Assembly: GCA_028820505.1 (NCBI GenBank)
Contig: JAPPIT010000007.1
Span: 1-64,000, forward strand
DNA: 64,000 nt
Source: Defluviicoccus sp.
GTDB taxonomy: Bacteria; Pseudomonadota; Alphaproteobacteria; MPNO01
Reading direction: 5' to 3'
Shown here: positions 51,238 to 60,238 of the stretch, one piece after another
Layout of the letters: each line of letters starts with the position of its first letter
How positions within the stretch are numbered: position 1 is the stretch's first letter
Program-made: the position numbers and the translations under genes
The notes under the pieces: generated by a model
What the model saw: only the letters and a program-made list of their open reading frames with translations
Database searches by the model: none
Told to the model about the DNA's origin: nothing

Positions 51238-51804
51238 GTGACCGAGCGCGAAACCCCGGAGATTCCATGCTCGATCGTCCTTGTCGGGCTGATGGGGGCC
51301 GGAAAGACCTGCATCGGTCGCGAGCTGGCGGGACGCTACCGGCTCCCTTTCGCCGACGCGGACGATGAGATCGAGGCCGCGGCCGGCTGCTCCATCGAGG
51401 ACATTTTCGCGCTCTACGGGGAGCGGGAATTCCGCAGCGGCGAGCGCCGGGTGATCGCGCGGCTTCTCGACCGGCCGAGGCAGGTGCTGGCGACCGGCGG
51501 GGGCGCGTTCATGGACCCCGACACCCGGGCCGAGATTCGCGCCAAGGCGATTTCGGTCTGGCTGCGGGCCGACCTCGACCTCCTTCTGCGCCGGGTGGCC
51601 CGGCGGAACGACCGTCCCCTGTTGAAGGCGGAGGATCCGCGCAAGGTTCTTACGCGCCTGATCGAGGAACGCTATCCCGTGTACGCGGAGGCCGATCTGG
51701 TGGTCGATACGACGGACGAAAAGCCGCGGGCGACCGCCGCACGCGTGGCCCGGGCGTTAGAGGAATTCCTCGCAGAGGAGCGGACGGCGCAGCCGGCGAT
51801 ATGA
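51238..51804 (+). CDS. aroK: Shikimate kinase
   Basis: This 188-residue protein has Walker A in LVGLMGAGKTCIGRELAGRY, then FADADDEIEAAAGCSIEDIF for shikimate binding (DxD), EREFRSGERRVIARLL, and LATGGGAFMDPDTRA. RNDRPLL is the lid. It phosphorylates shikimate. A GTG start is used, with AGGACG about 5 nt before it. Its end overlaps aroB by 4 bp (ATGA). It is divergent from the 46-residue gene. Confidence 0.96.
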   Translation: MTERETPEIPCSIVLVGLMGAGKTCIGRELAGRYRLPFADADDEIEAAAGCSIEDIFALYGEREFRSGERRVIARLLDRPRQVLATGGGAFMDPDTRAEIRAKAISVWLRADLDLLLRRVARRNDRPLLKAEDPRKVLTRLIEERYPVYAEADLVVDTTDEKPRATAARVARALEEFLAEERTAQPAI

Positions 51805-52910
51805 GCGAGACCCTTCGAGTCGATCTCGGCGATCGCTCCTATGACATCCTGATCGACGACGGGCTGATCGATGCCGCCGGCAAGCATCTGGCGCCGCTTG
51901 CAGGGACGGCGCCGCTGCTCGTCGTCACCGACGAAACCGTGGCCGGGCTCCATCTGGGGCGCCTGGAGTCCTCGCTTGTCGCCGAGGGCCTGTCCTGTCG
52001 CCGCTTCGTGCTTCCGCCCGGCGAGGGCACCAAGAACTTCGCCGAACTGCAGCGCCTGGTGGAAGCCATCCTCGAAACCGGGCCGGAACGGTCGTCCGTC
52101 CTGGTCGCCCTCGGGGGCGGCGTGGTGGGCGATATCGCGGGGGTGGCAGCAAGCCTGATCCTGCGCGGCATCGGGTTCGTCCAGATCCCGACCACCCTCC
52201 TTGCCCAGGTGGACAGCGCCGTCGGCGGCAAGACCGCGATAAACGCTCCCCACGGCAAGAACCTCATCGGCGCCTTCTACCAGCCGCGCCTCGTGCTGTC
52301 CGATACGGGGACGCTCGACACCTTGCCGGGCCGCGAACGCCGCGCCGGGTATGCCGAGATCGTCAAGTACGGGTTGATCGGCGATCCCGCGTTCTTCGAG
52401 TGGCTGGAGGAGAACGGTCGTTCGGTGATCGACGGCGACGGCGACGCGCGGAAATACGCGGTGCGAAAGAGTTGCGCCGCCAAGGCCGCCATCGTCTCGG
52501 GCGACGAGACCGAGCGGGGCGCCCGCGCCCTGCTCAATCTCGGCCACACCTTCGCCCACGCCCTGGAAGCGCGGGCGCGCTATGACGGCGCGCTGCTCCA
52601 CGGCGAGGCGGTCGCCGTGGGCCTGGTCCTCGCCTTCGCGTTGTCGGCCGAGCTGGGCCTGTGCCCGAACGACGACGCGGCCCGCGTCCGGCGCCATCTG
52701 GAGGCGGTCGGTTTGCCTGTCACGGTCGCCGATCTCGGAATAGACGCGGGCGGGGTCGACGATCTCGTCTCGGCCATGAGGCGCGACAAGAAGGTGCGCG
52801 ACGGCCGGCTCACCTTCATCCTCGCCCGCGGCATCGGCGGGGCCTTCATCACATCCGACGTCGAGCCGTCCTCCCTCGACCGGTTGCTCGCCGGAGCGCT
52901 CGCCGAATGA
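51801..52910 (+). CDS. aroB: 3-dehydroquinate synthase
   Basis: This 369-residue protein has VALGGGVVGDIAGVAASLIL, IPTTLLAQVDSAVGGKTAIN, HGKNLIGAFYQP and RAGYAEIVKYGLI. RALLNLGHTFAHALEARARY carries a metal His, with a later HGEAVAVG. It makes 3-dehydroquinate from DAHP with NAD and a divalent metal. It is coupled to aroK upstream and to the CorC-like gene downstream, each by a 4-bp overlap. Confidence 0.97.
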   Translation: MSETLRVDLGDRSYDILIDDGLIDAAGKHLAPLAGTAPLLVVTDETVAGLHLGRLESSLVAEGLSCRRFVLPPGEGTKNFAELQRLVEAILETGPERSSVLVALGGGVVGDIAGVAASLILRGIGFVQIPTTLLAQVDSAVGGKTAINAPHGKNLIGAFYQPRLVLSDTGTLDTLPGRERRAGYAEIVKYGLIGDPAFFEWLEENGRSVIDGDGDARKYAVRKSCAAKAAIVSGDETERGARALLNLGHTFAHALEARARYDGALLHGEAVAVGLVLAFALSAELGLCPNDDAARVRRHLEAVGLPVTVADLGIDAGGVDDLVSAMRRDKKVRDGRLTFILARGIGGAFITSDVEPSSLDRLLAGALAE

Positions 52911-54217
52911 CCATCGCGCTGGTCGCGACGCTTGCGGGCATCGCCATCCTCATCCTGCTCTCGGCCTTCTTCTCGGGCTCCGAGACGGCGTTGACCGCCG
53001 CGTCCCATCCCCGCATGCATCAGCTCGAACGCAAGGGGGACCGGCGCGCCGGAATCGTGAATCGGCTGCGCCAGCGCAAGGAGCGGATGATCGGCGCCAT
53101 CCTGCTGGGCAACAACCTGGTCAACATTCTCGCCTCCGCGCTGGCCACCAGCGTCCTGATCTCCGCCGTCGGCGAGGCGGGGGTGGTCTACGCGACGATC
53201 GCGATGACCCTGCTGGTCCTCATTTTCGGCGAAATCCTTCCCAAGACCTACGCGTTCCACAATCCCGACCGCGTGGCGCTCCTGTTCGCGCCGGTCTTTC
53301 GCGTGATCGTCGCGCTGCTCGGGCCGATCACCGACGGGTTCCAGATTGTGATCCGCGGCATACTCGGCGCCTTCAAGGTCTATTCGCGGGAGGGCGAGGA
53401 GCGCGCCCGGGCGCTGGAGGAGCTCCGCGGCGCGATCGAGCTTCATCCCGGCAGCGGGAGTTCCGCCGACCAGGAACGGGCGATGCTGCGCAGCATCCTC
53501 GATCTCAACGACGTCGAGGTCGAGATGGTCATGCGGCACCGCAAGGACGTGGTCGCGCTCGATGCCGACCTGCCGTCATCGGAAATCGTCGACCAGGCGC
53601 TGGGCAGTCCGCACACCCGGATCCCGCTGTGGCGCGGGAACCCGGACAACATCGTCGGCGTACTCCATGCCCGGGAACTCGCGCGCGCGGTCCGCGCGCA
53701 CGCGGGCGATCTCGATACGCTCGAAATCGACCGCATCACCGCGGCCCCCTGGTTCGTGCCCGAAACCACGACGCTGCACGATCAGCTGCAGGCCTTCCGG
53801 CGCCGTCACGAGCATTTCGCGCTGGTCGTCGACGAGTACGGGTCGCTGATGGGCATCATCACGCTCGAGGACATCATCGAGGAGATCGTCGGCGACATTT
53901 CCGACGAGCACGATATCGTCCCCATCGGGGTCCGGCGCCAGCGCGACGGTTCGTATCTGATCGACGGCGACGTGACGATCCGGGATCTCAACCGGCGCTT
54001 CGACTGGGAGCTGCCCGACCAGGACGCCGCGACCATCGCGGGTCTGGTCATTCACGAGGCCAGGATCATTCCCGAGATCGGCCGGATCTTCGTCTTTCAC
54101 GGTTTCCGTTTCGAGGTCGTGGGCCGCGAGCGGAACCAGTTGACCCGAATCCGCGTCTCGTCCGCCGAAGCAGTGCCGCAGGAGCCACCGAAGCAAAGCG
54201 CCGGTCAGGCGGGTTAG
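52907..54217 (+). CDS. CorC/HlyC-type CNNM and CBS-domain protein
   Basis: The protein is 436 residues long. The DUF21/CNNM membrane domain (1-180) has ILLSAFFSGSETALTAASHP, AILLGNNLVNILASALAT and IFGEILPKTYAF. A CBS pair follows (about 205-330; SPHTRIPLWRGNPDNIVGVL, ALVVDEYGSLMGIITLEDII). The C-terminal CorC_HlyC domain has GDVTIRDLNRRFDWELPDQD. Such proteins are Mg/Co transport or efflux factors. It is coupled by ATGA to aroB, an order common in alphaproteobacteria. Confidence 0.92.
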   Translation: MTIALVATLAGIAILILLSAFFSGSETALTAASHPRMHQLERKGDRRAGIVNRLRQRKERMIGAILLGNNLVNILASALATSVLISAVGEAGVVYATIAMTLLVLIFGEILPKTYAFHNPDRVALLFAPVFRVIVALLGPITDGFQIVIRGILGAFKVYSREGEERARALEELRGAIELHPGSGSSADQERAMLRSILDLNDVEVEMVMRHRKDVVALDADLPSSEIVDQALGSPHTRIPLWRGNPDNIVGVLHARELARAVRAHAGDLDTLEIDRITAAPWFVPETTTLHDQLQAFRRRHEHFALVVDEYGSLMGIITLEDIIEEIVGDISDEHDIVPIGVRRQRDGSYLIDGDVTIRDLNRRFDWELPDQDAATIAGLVIHEARIIPEIGRIFVFHGFRFEVVGRERNQLTRIRVSSAEAVPQEPPKQSAGQAG

Positions 54218-54224
54218 CGCCGCC

Positions 54225-54653
54225 ATGAGATTGTGGAGCCTTCATCCCCAATACCTCGATTCGCGCGGTCTCGTGGCGTTGTGGCGGGAGGCCCTGCTCG
54301 CCCAGGCGGTGCTGCTCGGCCGGACGAAGGGCTACCGGCACCATCCGCAATTGAGCCGGTTCCGGGACCGGAACGACCCGCCGGCGTCGATCGCCGCCTA
54401 TCTGACGGCCGTTTACCAGGAGGCGATAGTGCGGAGATACAATTTCGACGCGGGCAGGATCGTGTCTTCCGGCCCGGCCGGGCGGATCGACGTATCCGCC
54501 GGCCAGATCGCCTTCGAATGGGCGCATCTGATGAAGAAGCTCGCCCACCGCGCGCCCGTACTACGCCAGCGCTGGGGCTCGGTAAAGACGCCCAGCCCGC
54601 ATCCTTTGTTCCGGGTCGTCGAGGGTAAGGTCGCGGCCTGGGAACGGCCGTGA
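54225..54653 (+). CDS. Pyrimidine-dimer DNA glycosylase (T4 endonuclease V-like)
   Basis: This 142-residue protein begins MRLWSLHPQYLDSRGLVALW and REALLAQAVLLGRTKGYRHH, then PQLSRFR. This is the signature of the Pyr_excise family related to DenV. It removes UV dimers and nicks the DNA. It lies 7 bp after the CorC-like gene in the same direction. The true catalytic start may be the N-terminal amine after Met removal, though in T4 the second residue is Thr and here it is Arg. Confidence 0.87.
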   Translation: MRLWSLHPQYLDSRGLVALWREALLAQAVLLGRTKGYRHHPQLSRFRDRNDPPASIAAYLTAVYQEAIVRRYNFDAGRIVSSGPAGRIDVSAGQIAFEWAHLMKKLAHRAPVLRQRWGSVKTPSPHPLFRVVEGKVAAWERP

Positions 54654-54666
54654 CCGGGGCGCCTCG

Positions 54667-55191
54667 CTATGCCTGATCGAAGCCTTCCGGCAGGTGCCAT
54701 TCCGAATAGGAGATGGCGTCGATATCGATCGTGATGCCGTGCCCGCGCGCGGGGCCCCTGGGCAGATTGGGCGCGTCCTCGAAGCCTTCGTGGCAGAACA
54801 GTTCGATCACGTTGCCCGAGGGATCGCGGAAGAACAGCAGGGCTTCCACCCCGTGGCGGGTCCACGGGTTCGTCGTCGGAATTCCGCACCGGGCAAGCCA
54901 ATTCTGCATTGCGACGAGGGCGTCCGCGCTGCAGGCGAAACCGATGTGCGGATATTCGGTGCCCGGCTCGATGAAGGTGCAACCCGCCGAGCCGATGCCG
55001 AACCGCGCGCCGCAAATTTCGAACAATGCGAAGGCGTCTTCCCTGACCAGCATCTTGCCGCCGAGCACGTCGCGGTAGAACCGGATCCCCTCTTCGAGGT
55101 CGCGGCACGGAAAGCTGACGTGATCGATTCCGTCGAGGTGAGGCGGCCCGCCGACGCCGACGCTACGTTCGGTAATCGCGGTTTCAGCCAT
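54667..55191 (-). CDS. VOC-family (glyoxalase/dioxygenase fold) protein
   Basis: This 174-residue protein has DGIDHVSFPCRDLEEGIRFY followed by RDVLGGKML, then YPHIGFACSADALVAMQNWL and FRDPSGNVIELFCHEGF. Metal ligands appear as the first His, the mid His and the final Glu, as expected for vicinal-oxygen-chelate enzymes. The substrate is unknown. It is convergent with the glycosylase gene and is followed upstream by the DUF3891 gene in the same direction. Confidence 0.88.
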   Translation of the reverse strand: MAETAITERSVGVGGPPHLDGIDHVSFPCRDLEEGIRFYRDVLGGKMLVREDAFALFEICGARFGIGSAGCTFIEPGTEYPHIGFACSADALVAMQNWLARCGIPTTNPWTRHGVEALLFFRDPSGNVIELFCHEGFEDAPNLPRGPARGHGITIDIDAISYSEWHLPEGFDQA

Positions 55192-55267
55192 GCTAAACGT
55201 CCTTCGGTTCTCCGGGTCCGTCATCCTAAGACGATTCCCGTCGTCCAACCAAGCGGTCCCGGCAGCG

Positions 55268-56101
55268 CTACCGGGCGTGGAGGCTGTACTCGATGACGCA
55301 GCGTTCCGCCCTGTAGAAGTCGTGCAGGAACGCTTCCTGGCTGGCGTAGGGCCGGTCGGGGACGAGGCGCGCGGGGATCGGGATCCGCAGCGGGCTCCGG
55401 TCGAACGGATAGGGATCGACACGGGCGCGTTCGCCGTCCAGCACGTCCACCGTCAGCGTAACGTCGTCCCGTCCCGGGCCCACCGGAACGTGCCCGATGC
55501 TGTTGGACGGGCCGTTCTTTCGCGCCTCGCTGTCGAACGGGTAGCGGTTGCAGATGAACTGGGCCAGCTGGTCGAAAACCTCCATGAGCTTGAAGTTCCG
55601 CCAGAGCTCCCCCTCGGTGGCGAAGTCGCGATACGTCGCCGACCCGCGCAGCCGGTCGACGAGTTCCTCTCGCCTCGCTTCCCAGCGGTCGAGCGCATCG
55701 CGTACCTCCGGGATCGCCGAAAAATCCGGCATGTGCGAAATCAACCCCTTGCCCCGCGTGCACAGCCCCTCGGCGTGCATGAGGATCATGAGCCCGGCAT
55801 AGGGGTCCCGTTCCGCGACGCGCTCGATCCCGCGCCGGAAGAACTCGAGCCAGACGGAGCCGAGATTCTTGACGCTCCCGATATAGTCCATCGGGTAGCC
55901 TTCGTCGGTGAGCGTGGGCCGGGCCTCCCATTCCCACCACCCCGCGTCATGCTCCTCCGCCGCAAGCACCATCGACTCGTAGGGCGCCGGCTCGGCGAAT
56001 TCGGCGTTTCCCCAGTGCGCCGCCAGCAGCCCGGCCACCCTGGAGTGGTCCGTCTGCAGGACGAGCACGAGCCGGGAATCCCTGTGACCGCTGACCATCA
56101 T
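55268..56101 (-). CDS. DUF3891 family protein
   Basis: This 277-residue protein has VLQTDHSRVAGLLAAHWGN at the N-terminus, LAAEEHDAGWWEWEARPTL, and HAEGLCTRGKG. The conserved His/Asp residues suggest an HD-like or metal-dependent hydrolase fold, but the function is unknown. It lies in a pair with the VOC gene (76-bp gap). It is divergent from the ABC exporter genes. Confidence 0.87.
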   Translation of the reverse strand: MMVSGHRDSRLVLVLQTDHSRVAGLLAAHWGNAEFAEPAPYESMVLAAEEHDAGWWEWEARPTLTDEGYPMDYIGSVKNLGSVWLEFFRRGIERVAERDPYAGLMILMHAEGLCTRGKGLISHMPDFSAIPEVRDALDRWEARREELVDRLRGSATYRDFATEGELWRNFKLMEVFDQLAQFICNRYPFDSEARKNGPSNSIGHVPVGPGRDDVTLTVDVLDGERARVDPYPFDRSPLRIPIPARLVPDRPYASQEAFLHDFYRAERCVIEYSLHAR

Positions 56102-56206
56102 GGCGGTTGCCTCCCTGGTGTCGACATGAGCGGAGCGAGTTTACGGACCGGCGTATAATGGCATCTCACGCCGCCAAGTGTGTAGAGAAGGGGACCTGAC
56201 ACCGCG

Positions 56207-57154
56207 ATGACCTCGACCGAGTCCGATCCGCCCGTCGTTTCGATGCGGGGCGTGACCAAGCGCTACGGCGAGCGCCCGGCGGTCGACGGTCTCGACCTCG
56301 ACGTGCCGGAAGGGCAGTGCTTCGGGCTGCTCGGTCCCAACGGCGCGGGGAAGACGACCACGCTCAGAATGATCTACGGCGCCGCCCAGCCCAGCGCCGG
56401 CACGGTCTCGGTGTTCGGCCTCGCGGTCGCGCGGCGCTCGAGGGAGGTGCGCGCGCGGCTCGGCGTCACCCTGCAGGACAACGTGCTGATCGAGACCGCG
56501 ACGGCGCGCGAGAACATGCGGATCTTCGGACGGCACTACCTGCTCGACGCCGAAACCATCGCGCGCCGGGTGGACACGCTGGTCGAGTTCCTCCAGCTCG
56601 GCTCGCATGCGGACATGGTCGTGCGGCGGCTCTCCGGCGGCTTCAAGCGCCGGCTCGCGATCGCGCTCTCGCTGATGAACATGCCGGAGCTGCTGATTCT
56701 GGACGAGCCGACGACAGGCCTCGATCCCAACGTCCGGCAGGGGCTGTGGTCGCGGGTCCGCGCGCTCAGGGCTTCGGGGACGACGGTGCTGATCACCACC
56801 CATTACATGGACGAGGCGGAGCGTCTCTGCGACCGGGTGGTGATCATGGCGAAAGGGCGCGCGATCGCCGACGACGCGCCGGCCGCGCTGATCTCGACCC
56901 ATCTCGCGCGCGAGGCGATCGAGTTCGACTGCGACGAGGCCGAGGAGCGCCGGTTTCTCGCGAGTCTCGGCAACGGCGTGCCGCATCTCCGTACCGGAAA
57001 CCGGACGATGGCCTTCGCCGACGACGCAAGCCGCCTGCAGGACGCGCTCCGCGATCTCGACGGCGGCGACCGGAGGCCGATCGTCCTCCGCCCGGCCAAC
57101 CTGGAGGACGTGTTCCTCTCGCTCAGCGGAACGCGGCTCGACGAGGACGGCTGA
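56207..57154 (+). CDS. NodI-type ABC transporter ATP-binding protein
   Basis: This 315-residue protein has Walker A LLGPNGAGKTTTLRMI, signature VRRLSGGFKRRLAIALSLMN, Walker B LLILDEPTTGLDP and switch TTHYMDEAERLCDR. The 80-residue C-terminal extension is typical of NodI/DrrA exporters. It is followed by its permease. Lipo-oligosaccharide or drug export is possible. Nothing in the context says it is nodulation-related. Confidence 0.93.
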   Translation: MTSTESDPPVVSMRGVTKRYGERPAVDGLDLDVPEGQCFGLLGPNGAGKTTTLRMIYGAAQPSAGTVSVFGLAVARRSREVRARLGVTLQDNVLIETATARENMRIFGRHYLLDAETIARRVDTLVEFLQLGSHADMVVRRLSGGFKRRLAIALSLMNMPELLILDEPTTGLDPNVRQGLWSRVRALRASGTTVLITTHYMDEAERLCDRVVIMAKGRAIADDAPAALISTHLAREAIEFDCDEAEERRFLASLGNGVPHLRTGNRTMAFADDASRLQDALRDLDGGDRRPIVLRPANLEDVFLSLSGTRLDEDG

Positions 57155-57155
57155 A

Positions 57156-57923
57156 TTGGACCTGTCGTTCCGTCATGCCTGGTCGATCTGGCGGCGCAAC
57201 GCGACGCTCTACCGGCGCACCTGGAAGCTCACGATCCTGCCGAATTTCTTCGAGCCCGTCTTTTACCTGACGGCCATCGGTATCGGCGTCGGCGCCTATA
57301 TCTCCGACATCGGAGGGATGCGCTACATCGAGTTCCTGACGCCCGGGATGCTGGCGGTCGCCGCGATGCACGGCGCGAGCTTCGAGGTGACCTACAACGT
57401 CTATGTCCGGATCCATTTCGAGAAGGCCTATGACGGAATGCTGACCACGCCGGTCGGGCCGGACGACATCCTGATCGGCGAGGTGCTGTGGTCGATGACC
57501 CGTTCGCTCTTCTACGGCGGCGGGTTCTTCGTCGTCGCGATGCTGTTCGGGCTGGTGCCGTTCCCCGGAGGGCTCGCCGCGCTGGTCGTGATCCCGCTCG
57601 CGGGACTCCTGTTCGCGGCGATCGGTTTCGCCTTCACCATCCGAATTCCCACTATCGACGTGTTCAGCTTCTATTTCACCCTGTTCCTCACGCCGCTCTT
57701 CCTGTTCTCCGACGTGTTCTTCCCCATCCGGGAGCGCCTGCCGGGCGCTTGGCTGATCGTGGCCGAGGCGCTGCCGCTCCTGCACCCCGTGCGGCTCGCC
57801 CGGTCCGCCTTCCAGGGCGAGTGGGGCTGGGTCGCGCTGTGGGACGTGGGCTACATCCTCGTCGTCTCGGCGGTGCTGCTCGAACTCGCGCGCCGGGGCG
57901 TCAGGAAGCGCCTGATGAGCTGA
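57156..57923 (+). CDS. NodJ-type ABC transporter permease
   Basis: This 255-residue protein has about six membrane segments, LRYIEFLTPG-like RYIEFLTPGMLAVAAMHGAS, YDGMLTTPVGPDDILIGEVL and LFLFSDVFFPIRERLPG. These are the ABC-2 / NodJ landmarks. A TTG start one base after the ATPase stop is the only one giving the family N-terminus (RHAWSIWRRNATLYRRTWKL). It forms the channel half of the exporter with the preceding ATPase. Confidence 0.93.
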   Translation: MDLSFRHAWSIWRRNATLYRRTWKLTILPNFFEPVFYLTAIGIGVGAYISDIGGMRYIEFLTPGMLAVAAMHGASFEVTYNVYVRIHFEKAYDGMLTTPVGPDDILIGEVLWSMTRSLFYGGGFFVVAMLFGLVPFPGGLAALVVIPLAGLLFAAIGFAFTIRIPTIDVFSFYFTLFLTPLFLFSDVFFPIRERLPGAWLIVAEALPLLHPVRLARSAFQGEWGWVALWDVGYILVVSAVLLELARRGVRKRLMS

Positions 57924-57997
57924 CGCCGTCCTCCGTTTGTCGCCGGCATCGCCGGTGTGTAGCATCGCCGCGCTTCAACGCGGAGGGAGAGCGCGAC

Positions 57998-58741
57998 ATG
58001 GACGGCACCACCACCGGGATCGGCGAGAGGGTCGTCGCCCTCAGGGAGACCTGGCACACCAAGAAGCACCCGTTTTTCCAGGCGATGACCGACGGGTCCC
58101 TGCCGCTCAGGGCGCTCGGGTTCTACATGGCGAACCATTACAAGTTCGTCGAACAGGCGCTCCCCTCGTTCGGCCTCCTTTTCTATCGGGCGCCCAAGGA
58201 CGTCGGCCTGTCGCTGGTCGAGAACCTGGCCGAGGAAGAGGGGCTGATGGCCTCGCCCGGCGAGGGCAAGGAGCCGCACGATCACATGGAGATGATCTTC
58301 GACTTCTGCAACGCGGCCGGGCTGACCACCGAGGAGGTCAAGTCGCTGCAGATGGGACCGGCCTGGTGGGCGCGCACGCTCCACTACGTCCACTGCCTGC
58401 GCGACGAGCCGGTCGGCGTCGCGCTCGCCATGCAGTCGACCCAGGAGGGCCAGCAGGTCGCGCTCAACGTCGAGATCACGATCCCGTCCTTCGCGAAGCA
58501 TTACGGCTACGGGGCGGATGCGAAGGAGATCGCCTTCTTCGTCGAGCACGCCGAGGCCGACCTCGAGCATTCCAACCGCCAAATGGCGCTCTGCGAGAAA
58601 TACGTCACGCCCGACCTCGAGGAGCGCACCCTTCAGGTCTGCGAGGAGGCGGTCCGGCTGCGCTGGGCGTCGATCACCGAGATCTACCGCGAGCACGTGC
58701 TGAACGAGGCCGAGATCCTGCCGCCCGGCGTCGCCGCCTGA
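57998..58741 (+). CDS. PqqC/TenA-type oxidase-like protein
   Basis: This 247-residue protein has the PqqC/TenA helical-bundle pattern: HPFFQAMTDGSLPLRALGFY, ANHYKFVEQALPSFGLLFYR, ENLAEEEGLMASPGEGKEPH and HYGYGADAKEIAFFVEHAEA. Several Glu/His residues could bind a di-iron or PQQ-like site. No other pqq genes are present, so PQQ synthesis is not supported. An iron-dependent oxidase or thiaminase-like role is possible. It lies 74 bp after the permease gene. Confidence 0.82.
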   Translation: MDGTTTGIGERVVALRETWHTKKHPFFQAMTDGSLPLRALGFYMANHYKFVEQALPSFGLLFYRAPKDVGLSLVENLAEEEGLMASPGEGKEPHDHMEMIFDFCNAAGLTTEEVKSLQMGPAWWARTLHYVHCLRDEPVGVALAMQSTQEGQQVALNVEITIPSFAKHYGYGADAKEIAFFVEHAEADLEHSNRQMALCEKYVTPDLEERTLQVCEEAVRLRWASITEIYREHVLNEAEILPPGVAA

Positions 58742-58751
58742 CGAGCCTTCG

Positions 58752-60155
58752 TCACGGAAGGAAGTCGTCCAGGTTCACGCTGTCGAAGTTCTTCGGGATT
58801 GCGCGCTCGAAGCGGGCGCGTGCCTCCACCTGGGTCGGCGCCGGCATGGTGGCGTCGACCATCCACTTGGTGCCGATCCGGTGCAGGCTGTCCATCCCCT
58901 CGACGATGGGCGAGATGTTGTCGAGCGGGAACACCCGTGTGTTCGGAATCAGCACGACATCCTTCTCCGCATGCACCCGGGTGGTCATCGACCAGATCAC
59001 CTGGCGCAAATCGGCGGCGTCGATGTCCTCGTCCACCGCGATCGCGACCTTGGGGTGGAGATAGGGACCCGACAGGGCCGCCATCAGCGCGGTCTTGGCC
59101 TGGCCCTCGACGCGCGGGCGGATCTTCAGCACCAGCATCATCAGCCCGGCCGCGGTGACGCAGCGGATATCGCGCAAATCCAGGCCGCCCTCGACATTGC
59201 GGAGGTGCTCGCGGGTCGCGATCTCGATGCCGAGCGCGGTGGTCTGCTGGGTATCGGTGACCGGGAAGCCGCAATGGATGGCGTAAAAGATGGGATCCTT
59301 GCGCCGGGTGATCGCCTTGACCTTGAAGATCTCCGAATGGCCCTGCATGGCGTAGGTGCCGGGCACCTCGCCGAACGGTCCCTCCGGCTCCAGATGGTTG
59401 GGTAGAACCTCGCCCTCGATCACGAGCTCGGCCTCGGCGGGCACCTCCACGTCGATGGTCTCGCACTTGACCATGCGCACCGCCTCGCCGAGCAGCCCGC
59501 CGGAGAGCTCGAGCTCGTCGACCCCGAAGCGCGTGGTATAGGCCGAGCCGAAGAAGATCGCCGGATGCACGCCGAACACCATGGCGACGGGGGTCGGCTC
59601 GTTGCGCGCGCAGTACATGTCGTAGATCCGCCGCGCCTGGCGGTGCAGCATCAGGAACCCGGTCTTGTCGCGATCCATGATCTGCTGGCGGTGGATGGAC
59701 ATGTTGCGGATTCCGGTCTCGGGATCCTTGATGATCGCCATGCCGGAGGCGAGAAAGCGGCCGCCGTCCTTCTCCGAGGTGATCATCGCCGGGATGTCGT
59801 TGAGGTCGACCTCGTCGCCCTTGAGGATCACCTCCCTGACCGGCGCACCGTCGGGGTCGACGTCCTCGGTCGGGATCGGCTCGCGCAGCCGGAGCGACAT
59901 GGTCTCGAGCATCTCGTCCTCCGGGATCCCGAGCCCGATCGACCATTTGCCCCGGTCGGCGAGGATCTGGCTGCAGGCCTGCCAGCCGTCGTGCCCCTTG
60001 ATGTTGGTAAAGAGGCTGGATTTGCCGAGGTCGTTGTAGGTCTTCCACTCCACCGCCGACATGTTGGCCAGCGGATCGACCTCCTTGGTGAAGTGGATCA
60101 TCTCGCCCTGCTGCTGCAGGTTGGCGAGGAAGGTGCGGTACGATTGGTCGGGCAT
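58752..60155 (-). CDS. UbiD-family (de)carboxylase
   Basis: This 467-residue protein has the UbiD-family layout: MIHFTKEVDPLANMSAVEWK, DLNDIPAMITSEKDGGRFLA, GIRNMSIHRQQIMDRDKTGF and MVFGVHPAIFFGSAYTTRFG. The catalytic acids lie in ELVIEGEVLPNHLEPEGPFG. It binds prenylated FMN made by UbiX and decarboxylates unsaturated or aromatic acids. It is likely catabolic and not ubiquinone-specific. The downstream enoyl-CoA hydratase and ALDH support that. Confidence 0.92.
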   Translation of the reverse strand: MPDQSYRTFLANLQQQGEMIHFTKEVDPLANMSAVEWKTYNDLGKSSLFTNIKGHDGWQACSQILADRGKWSIGLGIPEDEMLETMSLRLREPIPTEDVDPDGAPVREVILKGDEVDLNDIPAMITSEKDGGRFLASGMAIIKDPETGIRNMSIHRQQIMDRDKTGFLMLHRQARRIYDMYCARNEPTPVAMVFGVHPAIFFGSAYTTRFGVDELELSGGLLGEAVRMVKCETIDVEVPAEAELVIEGEVLPNHLEPEGPFGEVPGTYAMQGHSEIFKVKAITRRKDPIFYAIHCGFPVTDTQQTTALGIEIATREHLRNVEGGLDLRDIRCVTAAGLMMLVLKIRPRVEGQAKTALMAALSGPYLHPKVAIAVDEDIDAADLRQVIWSMTTRVHAEKDVVLIPNTRVFPLDNISPIVEGMDSLHRIGTKWMVDATMPAPTQVEARARFERAIPKNFDSVNLDDFLP

Positions 60156-60238
60156 CGAATGAGACTCCGGGAAACGCGCGCCCGAACGTCTGCCTGTCCG
60201 GGCTTCGGTGTGGTTCCAGATCGGGGGCGGGGCGGGCG

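Noticed and set aside
56207-57923. Nodulation-factor export genes nodI and nodJ
   Set aside because: Only family-level similarity is visible and no nod genes are nearby. The NodIJ-type fold is common in non-symbionts.
57998-58741. PQQ biosynthesis gene pqqC
   Set aside because: No pqqA, B, D or E lies nearby, and the sequence fits the wider TenA/PqqC-like oxidase group equally well.
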